DNA of 51,678 nt, from positions 1-51,678 of the IMG/VR virus record IMGVR_UViG_3300021062_000021. The stretch is one strand, 5' to 3'. This document shows positions 6,668 to 12,849 of the stretch, one piece after another. How positions within the stretch are numbered: position 1 is the first letter of the stretch; each line of letters begins with the position of its first letter. The notes below the pieces were generated by a model that did no database searches, was not told the origin of the DNA, and saw only the letters and a program-made list of their open reading frames with translations. The DNA is from a virus. A program made the position numbers and the translations under genes.

Positions 6668-6745
6668 CTAATTCTGGGACATCCAGAAAATCCACTTGCC
6701 GCTGCCGACGTAGAACCAACTGCACCATTTACCCTTTGGCCACAT
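6668..6745 (-). CDS. Possible Trp-rich 25-residue peptide
   Basis: MWPKGKWCSWFYVGSGKWIFW.. has five Trp in 25 residues and AGGGG five bases before the ATG. It occupies the only gap between two early genes. Too short for strong support; may be a real mini-protein or chance. Confidence 0.4.
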   Translation of the reverse strand: MWPKGKWCSWFYVGSGKWIFWMSQN

Positions 6746-6753
6746 AGGTACCC

Positions 6754-6975
6754 CTACTTGTCTTCGCCGATGATTTCGTTCGCAACGTTCTGGGCATTGA
6801 ACACGCGCTGGACTTTGACCTTGCACTCCTCGGCATCTGTGAAGATGTCGGCGGCGCAAGCATCCGACAGTTCCCGGAGGGCGGCGTGGGCGCACTCGAG
6901 ACATTTGGATTGATGCCGCTGAAGCTCCCCCTGGCTCTGCCTCTTGATCCCACACAGCGCGTTATAGGTCGTCAT
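6754..6975 (-). CDS. Hypothetical 73-residue helical protein with CxxC
   Basis: The ATG at 6975 (MTTYNALCGIKRQ) has AGGA six bases upstream; the longer frame to 7191 is shadow of the next gene. A CLEC pair at ~residue 23 and Cys near 35 and 47 on helices suggest a metal site. Function unknown. Confidence 0.68.
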   Translation of the reverse strand: MTTYNALCGIKRQSQGELQRHQSKCLECAHAALRELSDACAADIFTDAEECKVKVQRVFNAQNVANEIIGEDK

Positions 6976-6998
6976 AGTGTCCTTGTCCTTCCTGCTCT

Positions 6999-7256
6999 TC
7001 AGACCTTCGCCGTTTTCTTGTCGCGCAACACGTTCAGGAGCCGCTCTGCGAGGCTGGCGAAATGCTCGGCGCTCGCCTTCCGGTCGGCGGCGTTTGACAT
7101 CCGGCAGGTCCCGTAGGAGGCGACTTCCTCCAGAATCGAGGCAAGTTCTTCGGCCGCGCCTCCGCGACCAGCCATGAGCGTGAAGTAGCAATCCATGTGA
7201 CCGTTCACGGCATCGTCACCACACACCCGGCATTCGTACTCGTTCTTCGCGCTCAT
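6999..7256 (-). CDS. 85-residue protein with zinc ribbon and helical tail
   Basis: First gene left of the divergent control region, with a strong ribosome site (GGAGG, five bases before ATG). CRVCG..C near the N-terminus and a C-terminal helix (residues ~35-80) with ERLLNVLRDKK. As promoter-proximal gene it may be strongly expressed. Role unknown. Confidence 0.72.
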   Translation of the reverse strand: MSAKNEYECRVCGDDAVNGHMDCYFTLMAGRGGAAEELASILEEVASYGTCRMSNAADRKASAEHFASLAERLLNVLRDKKTAKV

Positions 7257-7401
7257 CTCGTCCTCCGTTCTTTCGTCCTTGTCTTTATCTCAATCGCTAC
7301 CTACACAGACTATACGCCATCCGTATGAAAAAGTTTCAGAAAATCGCATACGGATTGCGAATATTTGTCAAAAAGTCTGGTTTTGAGCGTATAACTAGTG
7401 C
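7257..7401. promoter_or_regulatory. Divergent control region with operators
   Basis: Separates the leftward operon from the rightward RHH gene. A 9-bp perfect inverted repeat, ATCCGTATG (7319-7327) and CATACGGAT (7347-7355), overlaps the spacer of a leftward -10 TATAGT (7311-7316). Nested with it are TCGCA (7344-7348) and TGCGA (7356-7360), and a leftward TTGACA at 7371-7366. Rightward, TATAAC at 7390-7395 lies six bases before the RHH ATG, so that mRNA would be leaderless or nearly so. This layout suits repression of both directions by the RHH protein. Confidence 0.6.
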
Positions 7402-7572
7402 ATGAGCAAAAAGGATCAGAAGATGGAAGACTCCCGCGAGAAGTGGTCCACGGTGGCGCTCCCCAGGGACATGGTGGAGCGGCTCCGGTCGGAGGCGAAG
7501 GCCCAAGACAGGAGCTTGTCCTGGTGGCTGCGCCATATCGTTGAGCAGCACTTCGTCAGCAGGGGCAAATAG
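7402..7572 (+). CDS. Ribbon-helix-helix DNA-binding regulator
   Basis: A 56-residue protein. Residues ~15-22 (WSTVALPR) form the beta strand that contacts DNA in Arc/CopG folds, followed by helix 1 (DMVERLRSEAKAQ), a turn (DRSLS) and helix 2 (WWLRHIVEQHF). This is the full RHH layout. It is the only rightward gene inside the leftward arm, ends at a strong bidirectional hairpin, and faces an operator-rich region, as expected of an autoregulated phage repressor or Cro-like switch. No ribosome site is visible, consistent with leaderless translation. Confidence 0.78.
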   Translation: MSKKDQKMEDSREKWSTVALPRDMVERLRSEAKAQDRSLSWWLRHIVEQHFVSRGK

Positions 7573-7575
7573 AAA

Positions 7576-7618
7576 GCGGGAACCGGAGGGCGAGGGAAAA
7601 TTAACCCTCCGGTCCCGC
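7576..7618. terminator. Strong bidirectional hairpin terminator
   Basis: GCGGG-A-ACCGGAGGG pairs with CCCTCCGGT-CCCGC: 14 bp with a single bulged A and an A/T-rich loop. It follows the RHH stop by three bases and also follows the leftward 43-residue gene, so it can end transcription from both sides. The U tract is weak. Confidence 0.7.
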
Positions 7619-7637
7619 ACATGAGGAGACTTGGTAT

Positions 7638-7769
7638 TCACTGGATCGCCCACACCAGGAAGACCACCAGGGCGACCATGAGCCCGAGCGCCAGCAGGAT
7701 CATCGGGACCCGCTCGGGATCGCGGTATCCCGGGCCGTAGTACGTGCGGTTAGGATCGAACTTCCTCAC
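7638..7769 (-). CDS. 43-residue single-pass membrane protein (GTG start)
   Basis: GTG at 7769 has GGAGG five bases upstream. Residues ~1-22 are polar (YYGPGYRDPERVP) and ~23-42 form one hydrophobic helix. The start overlaps the upstream stop as GTGA. Last gene before the terminator. It could be a small membrane effector or holin-like peptide. Confidence 0.6.
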   Translation of the reverse strand: MRKFDPNRTYYGPGYRDPERVPMILLALGLMVALVVFLVWAIQ

Positions 7770-7864
7770 TGCTTCCTCCGTCTCTCCACAAGGCACAAAA
7801 TCGCCCACGTCAGGATTCCGCCAAGGATGCCTATGACGATGGGAAGCAGCCTTTCGACGCTCAC
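7766..7864 (-). CDS. 32-residue membrane peptide (GTG start)
   Basis: GTG at 7864 overlaps the upstream TGA and its own TGA overlaps the next GTG. One hydrophobic helix (LLPIVIGILGGILTWAILCLV) is followed by a basic tail RRRKQ. Both overlaps and composition argue that it is real despite its size. Confidence 0.58.
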   Translation of the reverse strand: MSVERLLPIVIGILGGILTWAILCLVERRRKQ

Positions 7865-8079
7865 GCTTCCACCCATTCGTCAGGCTTTGAAGATGGCTCC
7901 GCGCTACCCTCGCCAGCTTGCGCCGGCTGCTCTCGCGGTGGAACCATCAATATTTGCGCCGACCTCGCCCAGCCTCGCCCCTCGCATTCACGGCAGGTAA
8001 ACAGGAAGTTCGGGAAGTTCTTCCAGTTGAGCAGGAGCCCAACCCCGTCACAGATCCTGCAGACAACGGGAATAGGCAT
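7861..8079 (-). CDS. 72-residue DnaJ-type zinc-knuckle protein
   Basis: CRICDGVG and CRECEGRG pairs, ~17 residues apart, form one classic C-x-x-C-x-G-x-G zinc site. The C-terminal half is Pro/Ser/Glu-rich and disordered. Such proteins usually act as adaptors or nucleic-acid binders; target unknown. Confidence 0.72.
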   Translation of the reverse strand: MPIPVVCRICDGVGLLLNWKNFPNFLFTCRECEGRGWARSAQILMVPPREQPAQAGEGSAEPSSKPDEWVEA

Positions 8080-8312
8080 CAGGCCACCAGCCAGTACCGA
8101 TAGACCTTGGATCCCGTCTCCGTGGTCTCCTGGTACTCGCAGGAGATCGACACGCCGTTGTGGCGTAGGGCGCTGACCTCAGTAGCCGGATTGAGAGCTC
8201 CCGAAGCGTCCGAAATCTCCTTCGTAGTCGCTCCCCTCGGGCCTCGCTCCCGGAGGAGGGCAAGGATCGCCTGGAGTCTCCTGGACTTTTCCAGCTTCGC
8301 AACGTGCATCAT
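8079..8312 (-). CDS. Winged helix-turn-helix DNA-binding protein
   Basis: 77 residues: helix (LEKSRRLQAILALLRERG), GATTKEISDASG as the turn and first half of the HTH, NPATEVSALRHNG as recognition helix, then a wing (CEYQETTETGSKVYRYWL). This matches the small HTH domain proteins of temperate phages. Probably a transcription or replication regulator. Overlaps the 8179-8454 gene by 134 bp. Confidence 0.78.
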   Translation of the reverse strand: MMHVAKLEKSRRLQAILALLRERGPRGATTKEISDASGALNPATEVSALRHNGVSISCEYQETTETGSKVYRYWLVA

Positions 8313-8454
8313 GGCCTCTCGTCTCCTTGCAGTTCAGGTGTCGGATTTCGTGATACGACCCGATCCCCTTTTCCGACAGGATCAGGTCCCCCTTGCGAAT
8401 AGGCCGCGAACACTCAAGACACGTCCCTGACCAAATTGCTTTTCGTAACCGCAT
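8179..8454 (-). CDS. 91-residue zinc-ribbon protein
   Basis: ATG 8454 follows GAGGGGA. CLECSRPIRKGD..YHEIRHLNC is a single zinc ribbon of a type frequent in phages. The C-terminal 40 residues lie entirely inside the HTH gene in another frame and look like non-selected sequence, so the functional part is probably the first ~52 residues. Confidence 0.6.
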   Translation of the reverse strand: MRLRKAIWSGTCLECSRPIRKGDLILSEKGIGSYHEIRHLNCKETRGHDARCEAGKVQETPGDPCPPPGARPEGSDYEGDFGRFGSSQSGY

Positions 8455-8809
8455 CTGTTCCCCTCTCAATCCCCACACTGACGGAAGCTCTCTCCGCTTC
8501 CGCGCCCTCGAACGACATGTAATGCAGCTCCATGACCCTGCGATCCTGGCTCCAGAGAGAATCAAGGATGCCTTTCAGGAAGTTGTCCCCGTCGAGCCGG
8601 GCCTTCCGTTTCCACGTAACGGCGATGCTGAGAACGGCTCTGGAATCAGCCGGGAGACTCTCCGGGATGCCGGCGAGATTGGCGAAAAGACGGACGGCCC
8701 GCTTCCAGTCGACGTAGCGCTTGTAGCGAGGATCGACCCATTTCTGGCGTTGGGTAGTCCTGACGTACCCCTGGAGGGGCCCGTCTACCTGAAACGTGTA
8801 GGTCTGCAT
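8414..8809 (-). CDS. RusA-like Holliday junction resolvase
   Basis: 131 residues from ATG 8809 (GGAGAG upstream). An N-terminal strand-rich part with GPLQGYVRTT and the active-site segment RLDGDNFLKGILDSLW..DRRV at ~75-95 fit RusA (D-x-D-N..K..D..D). RusA enzymes cut four-way DNA junctions as dimers and in phages resolve replication or recombination intermediates before packaging. The gene overlaps the next one by 41 bp. Confidence 0.82.
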   Translation of the reverse strand: MQTYTFQVDGPLQGYVRTTQRQKWVDPRYKRYVDWKRAVRLFANLAGIPESLPADSRAVLSIAVTWKRKARLDGDNFLKGILDSLWSQDRRVMELHYMSFEGAEAERASVSVGIERGTDAVTKSNLVRDVS

Positions 8810-8931
8810 TTCTCGCTCTCTCCTATCTCGGGGCTTGCGGCTCACCCTCCGCGAAGCCCCACGCCATCCCCGGTCTCACGGCCCTGACTGCTACCCCTCT
8901 CCAGATCCCCCGGGCCGGCTCCTGTTTGCGG

Positions 8932-9306
8932 CTACCCTAGCCGCTTCACGTCCATCCGAGTCGACTCCTCCCCGGTCTTCGTGTACTTCTCCCGGTCGGC
9001 GTCCGAAGGCTTTCCGCAAAGGCCGGTAGCCCACGCCTTCCAGTCGAAGGTTTCGCGTCCCTTGACCTTGGTGAAGAAGACCGCAAACTTGCCGGCCTTC
9101 GCCTGGTCCATGCCCCGGCAGACCTTGAGAATGTGCTTCCGCTTTTCCTCCAGCAGCCCCTCTAGCGCCTCGATCTCGGCCTTCATCTCGTGATAGGCCC
9201 GAAGATCCTCTTCCTTGAGCTCGGAGGACATGAAGAAGTCCAAAACCTGCTTGGCGCCTGGAGCATCGACTTCATCCTCGCTCATCTCTTCCCATTCGTC
9301 CTGCAT
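8932..9306 (-). CDS. 124-residue early protein near SSB-like gene
   Basis: The start at 9306 (MQDEWEEMSEDE) has GGAGG upstream; the longer frame is shadow. An acidic N-terminus, a coiled-coil helix at ~40-75, then a compact region KAGKFAVFFTKVKGRETFDWKAW that recalls the C-terminal segment of phage recombination-associated proteins (Gp157/YqaJ companions). Position between RusA and an SSB-like gene supports a DNA metabolism role, but the assignment is weak. Confidence 0.68.
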   Translation of the reverse strand: MQDEWEEMSEDEVDAPGAKQVLDFFMSSELKEEDLRAYHEMKAEIEALEGLLEEKRKHILKVCRGMDQAKAGKFAVFFTKVKGRETFDWKAWATGLCGKPSDADREKYTKTGEESTRMDVKRLG

Positions 9307-9317
9307 GGCTGACCTCC

Positions 9318-9827
9318 TTACTCCTCCATCCCGTCGATGCCTTCCAGGGTGTACTGGTTCTGGCCTTGGTACTCGCTGACCGAATAGGTGATGGGAACCT
9401 GCTGATTCTTGCGCTCCTGGAGGTATGCGGCCTTCTTGGGGTTCCAGACGACGAGCCAGTTGTCGGCTCTGAGGGTGGGGAAGTGGCACTTGACCCCCAG
9501 CTTCCACCACTGCTTCTTGCCGTTCGTCCCGGTCTTCGGCTCCTTCGCCCAGGCCTTGACCGTCACAACATCGGCCTTGAGATCGGGACCGCTGCCTTCG
9601 GCCTGCTGAGGCTCGGGCTGAGGAGCGGGCTTCGGAGGAGGCGTGTAGGGTCCAGCCCCCTGGATCTTCTCCACGGGAGCGGCGGCTGGCACATGGCCGA
9701 AGCCCTTGATCAGATTTTCAACGATGGCGACTGCGGTAGCGGGATCCTCCGCGACCTTGGCGACCAGGAGATCCTTCGCGTAAGCCACCTTCATGGACAG
9801 GGGGAAGCCGTTGCCGTTCGTTTCCAT
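9318..9827 (-). CDS. Putative single-stranded DNA-binding (OB-fold-like) protein
   Basis: 169 residues: helical N-terminus (1-45), a Pro/Gln linker (55-80), and a C-terminal beta-rich domain (ADVVTVKAWAKEP.., WWKLGVKCHFPTLR, ADNWLVVWNP, VPITYSVSEYQGQNQYTLEGI) with the spacing of an OB fold. The last residues GMEE are acidic, as in SSB tails. It would protect ssDNA during recombination. The fold assignment is by pattern only. Confidence 0.6.
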   Translation of the reverse strand: METNGNGFPLSMKVAYAKDLLVAKVAEDPATAVAIVENLIKGFGHVPAAAPVEKIQGAGPYTPPPKPAPQPEPQQAEGSGPDLKADVVTVKAWAKEPKTGTNGKKQWWKLGVKCHFPTLRADNWLVVWNPKKAAYLQERKNQQVPITYSVSEYQGQNQYTLEGIDGMEE

Positions 9828-9830
9828 GGG

Positions 9831-9974
9831 CTATCTCCAAAGAATAAAGTTGGGGATCAGAAGGACAACCAAGAGGGGGAGGACCCCCGCCATGCGACGG
9901 AGGCCCTCCCGGTGAGGGTGGAACAAAGAATAAATCAGGCCGGTAGCGCGAGCAGAGGTAGCCACCGCTCCCAC
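9831..9974 (-). CDS. Possible small membrane protein
   Basis: The C-terminal ~20 residues (MAGVLPLLVVLLIPNFILW) form a membrane helix; start uncertain (GTG 9974 or the ATG giving only 20 residues). It fills the gap between two early genes. No clear ribosome site. Confidence 0.35.
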   Translation of the reverse strand: MGAVATSARATGLIYSLFHPHREGLRRMAGVLPLLVVLLIPNFILWR

Positions 9975-10008
9975 CGAAGCCGTGACTTCTACGGGCCTGA
10001 CAAAGTTC

Positions 10009-10275
10009 CTAGCAGACACAGCGACCTCCGCAACGGCAGGGGGCGAAGTCTTCCGAGTCAACCTCGCCGGTTCCGTTGCACATCTCGCAGACGGTGTTGA
10101 TGTCCCCACACTGGCAGGGAGCGAAGGTGCAGTCCTCGCAGTAGCAGTCAGGGCAGCGACATCCCTTTCCGCAATCCGGCGCTCCGCAGACTCGACCCGT
10201 GTTCTCACAGGTCTTGCAGACGGGCTGCTTGGTCACGCGGATCCCGTCTTCGCAGGCGCGGCAAGCCTCACGCAT
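10009..10275 (-). CDS. Very Cys-rich zinc protein (19 Cys in 88)
   Basis: Begins MREACRACEDG and contains repeated C-x-x-C and C-x-C pairs (CKTCENTG, CRCPDCYCEDC, CEMCNGTG, CRCGGRC), some of DnaJ type. It could fold around four or five zinc ions. Metallothionein-like metal buffering or a multi-finger adaptor are both possible. Overlaps the upstream gene by 8 bp. Confidence 0.72.
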   Translation of the reverse strand: MREACRACEDGIRVTKQPVCKTCENTGRVCGAPDCGKGCRCPDCYCEDCTFAPCQCGDINTVCEMCNGTGEVDSEDFAPCRCGGRCVC

Positions 10276-10450
10276 GGCTCACCTCCTGCGAGGCGAAGTA
10301 ATCGGCCTCCTGCTTGCAGATGTCGCAGTAGTCGATGTGCTCGACGTTGCCGCGACCGTACTTCACCATGAAGCCACACCAGCGGCAGATGACCATCGGA
10401 GGCTCGATCCAGGTCTCGAGCGGGGGGGTAGCGGGGGTGAGGTTATCCAC
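10268..10450 (-). CDS. 60-residue zinc-finger protein (GTG start)
   Basis: GTG at 10450 (GGGG upstream) lies inside the end of the previous gene. CRWCGF..HIDYCDIC forms one zinc site. The longer ATG frame from 10519 would overlap the neighbour by 77 bp and is not needed. Confidence 0.65.
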   Translation of the reverse strand: MDNLTPATPPLETWIEPPMVICRWCGFMVKYGRGNVEHIDYCDICKQEADYFASQEVSHA

Positions 10451-10637
10451 GGAGCACCCCCTGGATTTCCTGAATGATGCGGGTGATCCGAGGATCAGCC
10501 GGTAGGTGAAGGAGATCATTCTTGACCTCCCAGAGAGCCTTCCGATACCTCGCCAGCTCCGAGATCAAAATGGAATTCGCGACATCGCTTGCGGGGATCT
10601 CCTTCCCGCAGGCCTCGCACTTCGCCAGCGCCGACAT
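10443..10637 (-). CDS. First gene of the leftward operon, 64-residue zinc protein
   Basis: A strong ribosome site (GGAGGG) precedes the ATG. An N-terminal CEACGKEIPAS zinc knuckle is followed by a helix (ARYRKALWEVKNDLLHL). It lies just after the structured leader RNA, so its expression depends on readthrough of that leader. Function unknown. Confidence 0.7.
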   Translation of the reverse strand: MSALAKCEACGKEIPASDVANSILISELARYRKALWEVKNDLLHLPADPRITRIIQEIQGVLRG

Positions 10638-10694
10638 CCACCCTCCTGCGGCGCGTCAGGCCCTTTAAAACCGATTAAGGGGCGTGACGAGCCT

Positions 10695-10805
10695 AAAATA
10701 AAAGCCCGCTGTTGCCTACAGACACCGCGCCCTGTGGCATGTGATGAGCAGCCGAAGACACGGCGGCTGCAGGCACCATCGGGCTTCCAAATCGGCTGCT
10801 CATCT
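10695..10805 (-). ncRNA. Pseudoknot-like leader RNA / attenuator of the leftward operon
   Basis: From the predicted +1 (A at 10805) the RNA begins with GATGAGCAGCCGA, which pairs perfectly (13 bp) with 10743-10755. Within that loop, AAGCCCG and TGCCTGCAG pair downstream with CGGGCTT (7 bp) and CTGTAGGCA (9 bp, one G-U), continued by CCGC/GCGG. The second helix ends in TTTTATTTT, an intrinsic terminator. The two helices cross, so they form a pseudoknot or are alternative states of a switch. No protein is encoded. Confidence 0.68.
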
Positions 10806-10811
10806 AACCGG

Positions 10812-10839
10812 AGTATACGACGCTCAAATCCAAATGCAA
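10812..10839 (-). promoter_or_regulatory. Leftward early promoter
   Basis: TTGCAT at 10839-10834, 16-bp spacer, TATACT at 10817-10812, oriented left. The predicted start coincides with the first base pairs of the leader RNA. An ATTCGC-TTGTGAAC element lies just upstream at 10851-10864. Confidence 0.72.
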
Positions 10840-10933
10840 GGGAAAATCGTATTCGCTTGTGAACATTACACTTCTGAAATATTTGGACAAGCGTACTAAA
10901 AAAGATAAAACGCTGTTCAACGAAGTTGCGCGA

Positions 10934-10961
10934 GTACCCATACGTGTTTGATTATGGGTAC
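10934..10961. promoter_or_regulatory. Inverted repeat, candidate attachment core or operator
   Basis: GTACCCATA (10934-10942) and TATGGGTAC (10953-10961) are perfect 9-bp arms around a 10-bp centre, 28 bp in all. The size and symmetric CATA..TATG inner arms recall tyrosine-recombinase core sites (dif is 28 bp). The location ~180 bp before the integrase start suits attP. An operator is the alternative. Nothing else coding is seen between 10840 and 11118. Confidence 0.45.
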
Positions 10962-11118
10962 GAATCCGCTTGACGCCCGGGGACAGCGTGGGGTAAGAGA
11001 AGCGTTGCAGAGGTAGTATTCAAGTCACGCCGCTCCCTCCCGCTACGTGGGGAGGGTATATGACCCGACATGTCATCCCTCTCCTGTTCAATTCTACGTA
11101 GACCGGAGAGGGGTGGGG

Positions 11119-11142
11119 GACAGGGGAGGTAGGGCCCCTGTC
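11119..11142 (+). promoter_or_regulatory. Hairpin masking the integrase ribosome site and start
   Basis: GACAGGGG (11119-11126) pairs perfectly with CCCCTGTC (11135-11142), loop AGGTAGGG. Part of the ribosome site GGGGAGGT and the probable CTG start (11138) are inside the structure, so translation should need its opening. Confidence 0.55.
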
Positions 11143-12052
11143 GTCCCTGGTCGAGCTCCGCAAAGTTGCGGAAGAGTTTCTGGGAAGTCTGCTCGTCCAG
11201 GGATATTCTCGCGTCACCGTCTGGAATTACCGAAAGTACATTGAGAATTTCACGCTGCATCTCAGCACCGAAGGCCGAGATCTCAACCAGGTCGATCATG
11301 GCTGTCTGCTTCGCTGGATGCAGGCGATTCGGTTAAAAGGAGTCGGGGAGACATCGCTTCAGGGAAACAAGTCCGCAGTCTCGAGTTGGTACGAATGGCT
11401 TGTTAGGATTGGTCGCGTCGACCGCAATCCCATCAAGATGCTTGCCCCCATTAAGCTCAAGAAGACCATCCCGAAGCCGATCCCCGAAGAAGAGACCGCA
11501 AGCCTCCTGTCGAAGGCCGGCGAAGTGGAGTCGAAAGAGACGCTGAGAAACGTCGCCATCATGGAGCTTCTCTACTCGACGGGGCTCCGACGTGCAGAAC
11601 TGTGCGCTCTCGATCTATCCGATTTGAAGCTCGAAAGCGAGACACCTCATATCCTGGTCCGGTTGGCAAAGGGGAACCGCGAGGCTATCGCTCTCGTCAC
11701 CGAGAAGGCAAAGGCCGCGATTAAAGCTTATCTCCCGTGGCGGGATAGGGTCTGCCGTCGCACGGAGCGCCCGATGACCTTCCAGGCGTTATTCGTGACG
11801 AAGAAAGGCGCCCGAATGACCGGGGGCGACGTCTACCGCATGGTTCGAAAGCTGGCCGAAAAACTCCTGGGCCACAAAGTCACCCCTCACCAGTTCAGGC
11901 ACAGCTTCGGTACGGATCTCCTTAATCATGGCGTGGACCTCATGAGCATCAAGGAGCTCATGCGCCATGCGACACTCTCGAGCACGGAGAAGTATTTAGC
12001 CGTATCAAAAGAGCGCCTCAAGGCTCAGTTCATGCGTCATCCCAGAGCTTGA
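11138..12052 (+). CDS. int: Tyrosine recombinase / integrase (Xer-like)
   Basis: The open frame begins after TAG at 11099-11101 and has no ATG until 11318, yet the SAM-like core-binding domain clearly starts earlier (VELRKVAEEFLGSLLVQG..). CTG at 11138, eight bases after GGAGG, gives 304 residues, the usual Xer/integrase length. Catalytic residues on this numbering: Arg151 (TGLRRAEL), His251 and Arg254 (HQFRH), His277 (MRHATL) and nucleophile Tyr286 (EKYLAV). It would catalyse phage integration and excision, or multimer resolution. Tail-to-tail with the HNH gene. Confidence 0.88.
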   Translation: MSSLVELRKVAEEFLGSLLVQGYSRVTVWNYRKYIENFTLHLSTEGRDLNQVDHGCLLRWMQAIRLKGVGETSLQGNKSAVSSWYEWLVRIGRVDRNPIKMLAPIKLKKTIPKPIPEEETASLLSKAGEVESKETLRNVAIMELLYSTGLRRAELCALDLSDLKLESETPHILVRLAKGNREAIALVTEKAKAAIKAYLPWRDRVCRRTERPMTFQALFVTKKGARMTGGDVYRMVRKLAEKLLGHKVTPHQFRHSFGTDLLNHGVDLMSIKELMRHATLSSTEKYLAVSKERLKAQFMRHPRA

Positions 12053-12345
12053 GTACCAGAGATATGCCAACGAACCTTATTGACAGCCCTTGTTACCTGT
12101 TCAAGATGGTCAGGATTTACGCACCCCTTGTTGCAACAGATATGGTCGATCATCATGTGCGGCATAATTGGCCCAATGAATGCCAAGTAACTGAACCTAT
12201 GGGCAGTCGTAGAGATCCCACGGTAGTGGGCGGATCCATAGCCGTTTCGCTGAATGGTCTTCCAGACCCAGCATCCATCAGGCTGTGGAGTAGAGCTCTC
12301 TCTCACAAAGTCCCTCATCCCGTCTTGTAGACATCTCTGAATCAT
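12037..12345 (-). CDS. HNH endonuclease
   Basis: 102 residues with the typical small phage HNH layout: DGCWVWKTIQRNGYG, AHRFSYLAFIGPI, then the nuclease core DHICCNKGCVNPDHLEQVT, where the first His is the general base and the Cys pairs bind zinc. Such free-standing enzymes are mobile nickases or homing nucleases. Its 3' end overlaps the integrase 3' end by 16 bp. No intron is evident around it. Confidence 0.87.
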   Translation of the reverse strand: MIQRCLQDGMRDFVRESSTPQPDGCWVWKTIQRNGYGSAHYRGISTTAHRFSYLAFIGPIMPHMMIDHICCNKGCVNPDHLEQVTRAVNKVRWHISGTQALG

Positions 12346-12371
12346 ATGTTCTTTCTGTAATGTGATTCCCT

Positions 12372-12517
12372 AGACTCCGCTTCAGGTATGAGAGATGTTC
12401 TTCTTGCGTCTCTGAATCGCTATCGGGTGTGAGAGACACTCTCTTTGAGCCTAGGGCGGGGGTTAGGCGTCAGCCGTCCTTGCTCTCGGAGAGTGCCTTT
12501 CATACCCGAAGCGAGTC
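12372..12517. repeat. Competing long inverted repeats (RNA hairpins)
   Basis: 12423-12450 pairs with 12482-12509: 28 positions, three mismatches and three G-U pairs (as read on the plus-strand RNA), around a 31-base loop. The right arm can instead pair with 12372-12390 (GACTCCGCTTC..) over about 18 bp. The gap 12346-12555 has no convincing gene. It lies upstream of the HNH gene and could be its leader, a separate RNA or an origin element. Confidence 0.5.
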
Positions 12518-12555
12518 CGTACGGTGAAGGGTCTGGGGCAGGCACATAGGCCCGT

Positions 12556-12678
12556 CTAATTGGGCTCCCAGGTCTCCAGAGACGTCTTCCCGAGATCCTC
12601 GTAAGCTGGCTGCTTCTTGAGGGGCTTTGCGTGGGTGGCGGCTTCGCCGGCCTGACGCTCGGGCTTTGGGTAGAGCAT
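12556..12678 (-). CDS. Possible 40-residue protein
   Basis: MLYPKPERQAGEAATHAKPLKK.. is open with good composition, but no ribosome site is visible and the frame extends upstream without a start, so it may be the remnant C-terminus of a larger gene. Confidence 0.3.
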   Translation of the reverse strand: MLYPKPERQAGEAATHAKPLKKQPAYEDLGKTSLETWEPN

Positions 12679-12849
12679 CTCCGGTGGGCCGGTGGCTATC
12701 TCTGCTGAAGGGTATTCTATCCTGAACTCTCAGCGTGTCAAGGCTTTCTGAACGCCAGACATCACGCCAAGCTCAAGAGCCCAAAAGCGACACGGCAAAA
12801 AAGAGTAGCAATTTCGGAATTATCGCTGATTGTTTCAACCCTCTCTCCA

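Noticed and set aside
6213-6728. 171-codon leftward frame read in full
   Set aside because: Its first ~95 codons are Arg/Gly-rich shadow of the 6443-6625 gene; only the part after 6440 is credible.
12037-12345. HNH gene as part of a group I intron
   Set aside because: The integrase is uninterrupted and no conserved intron core or split gene is visible around it.
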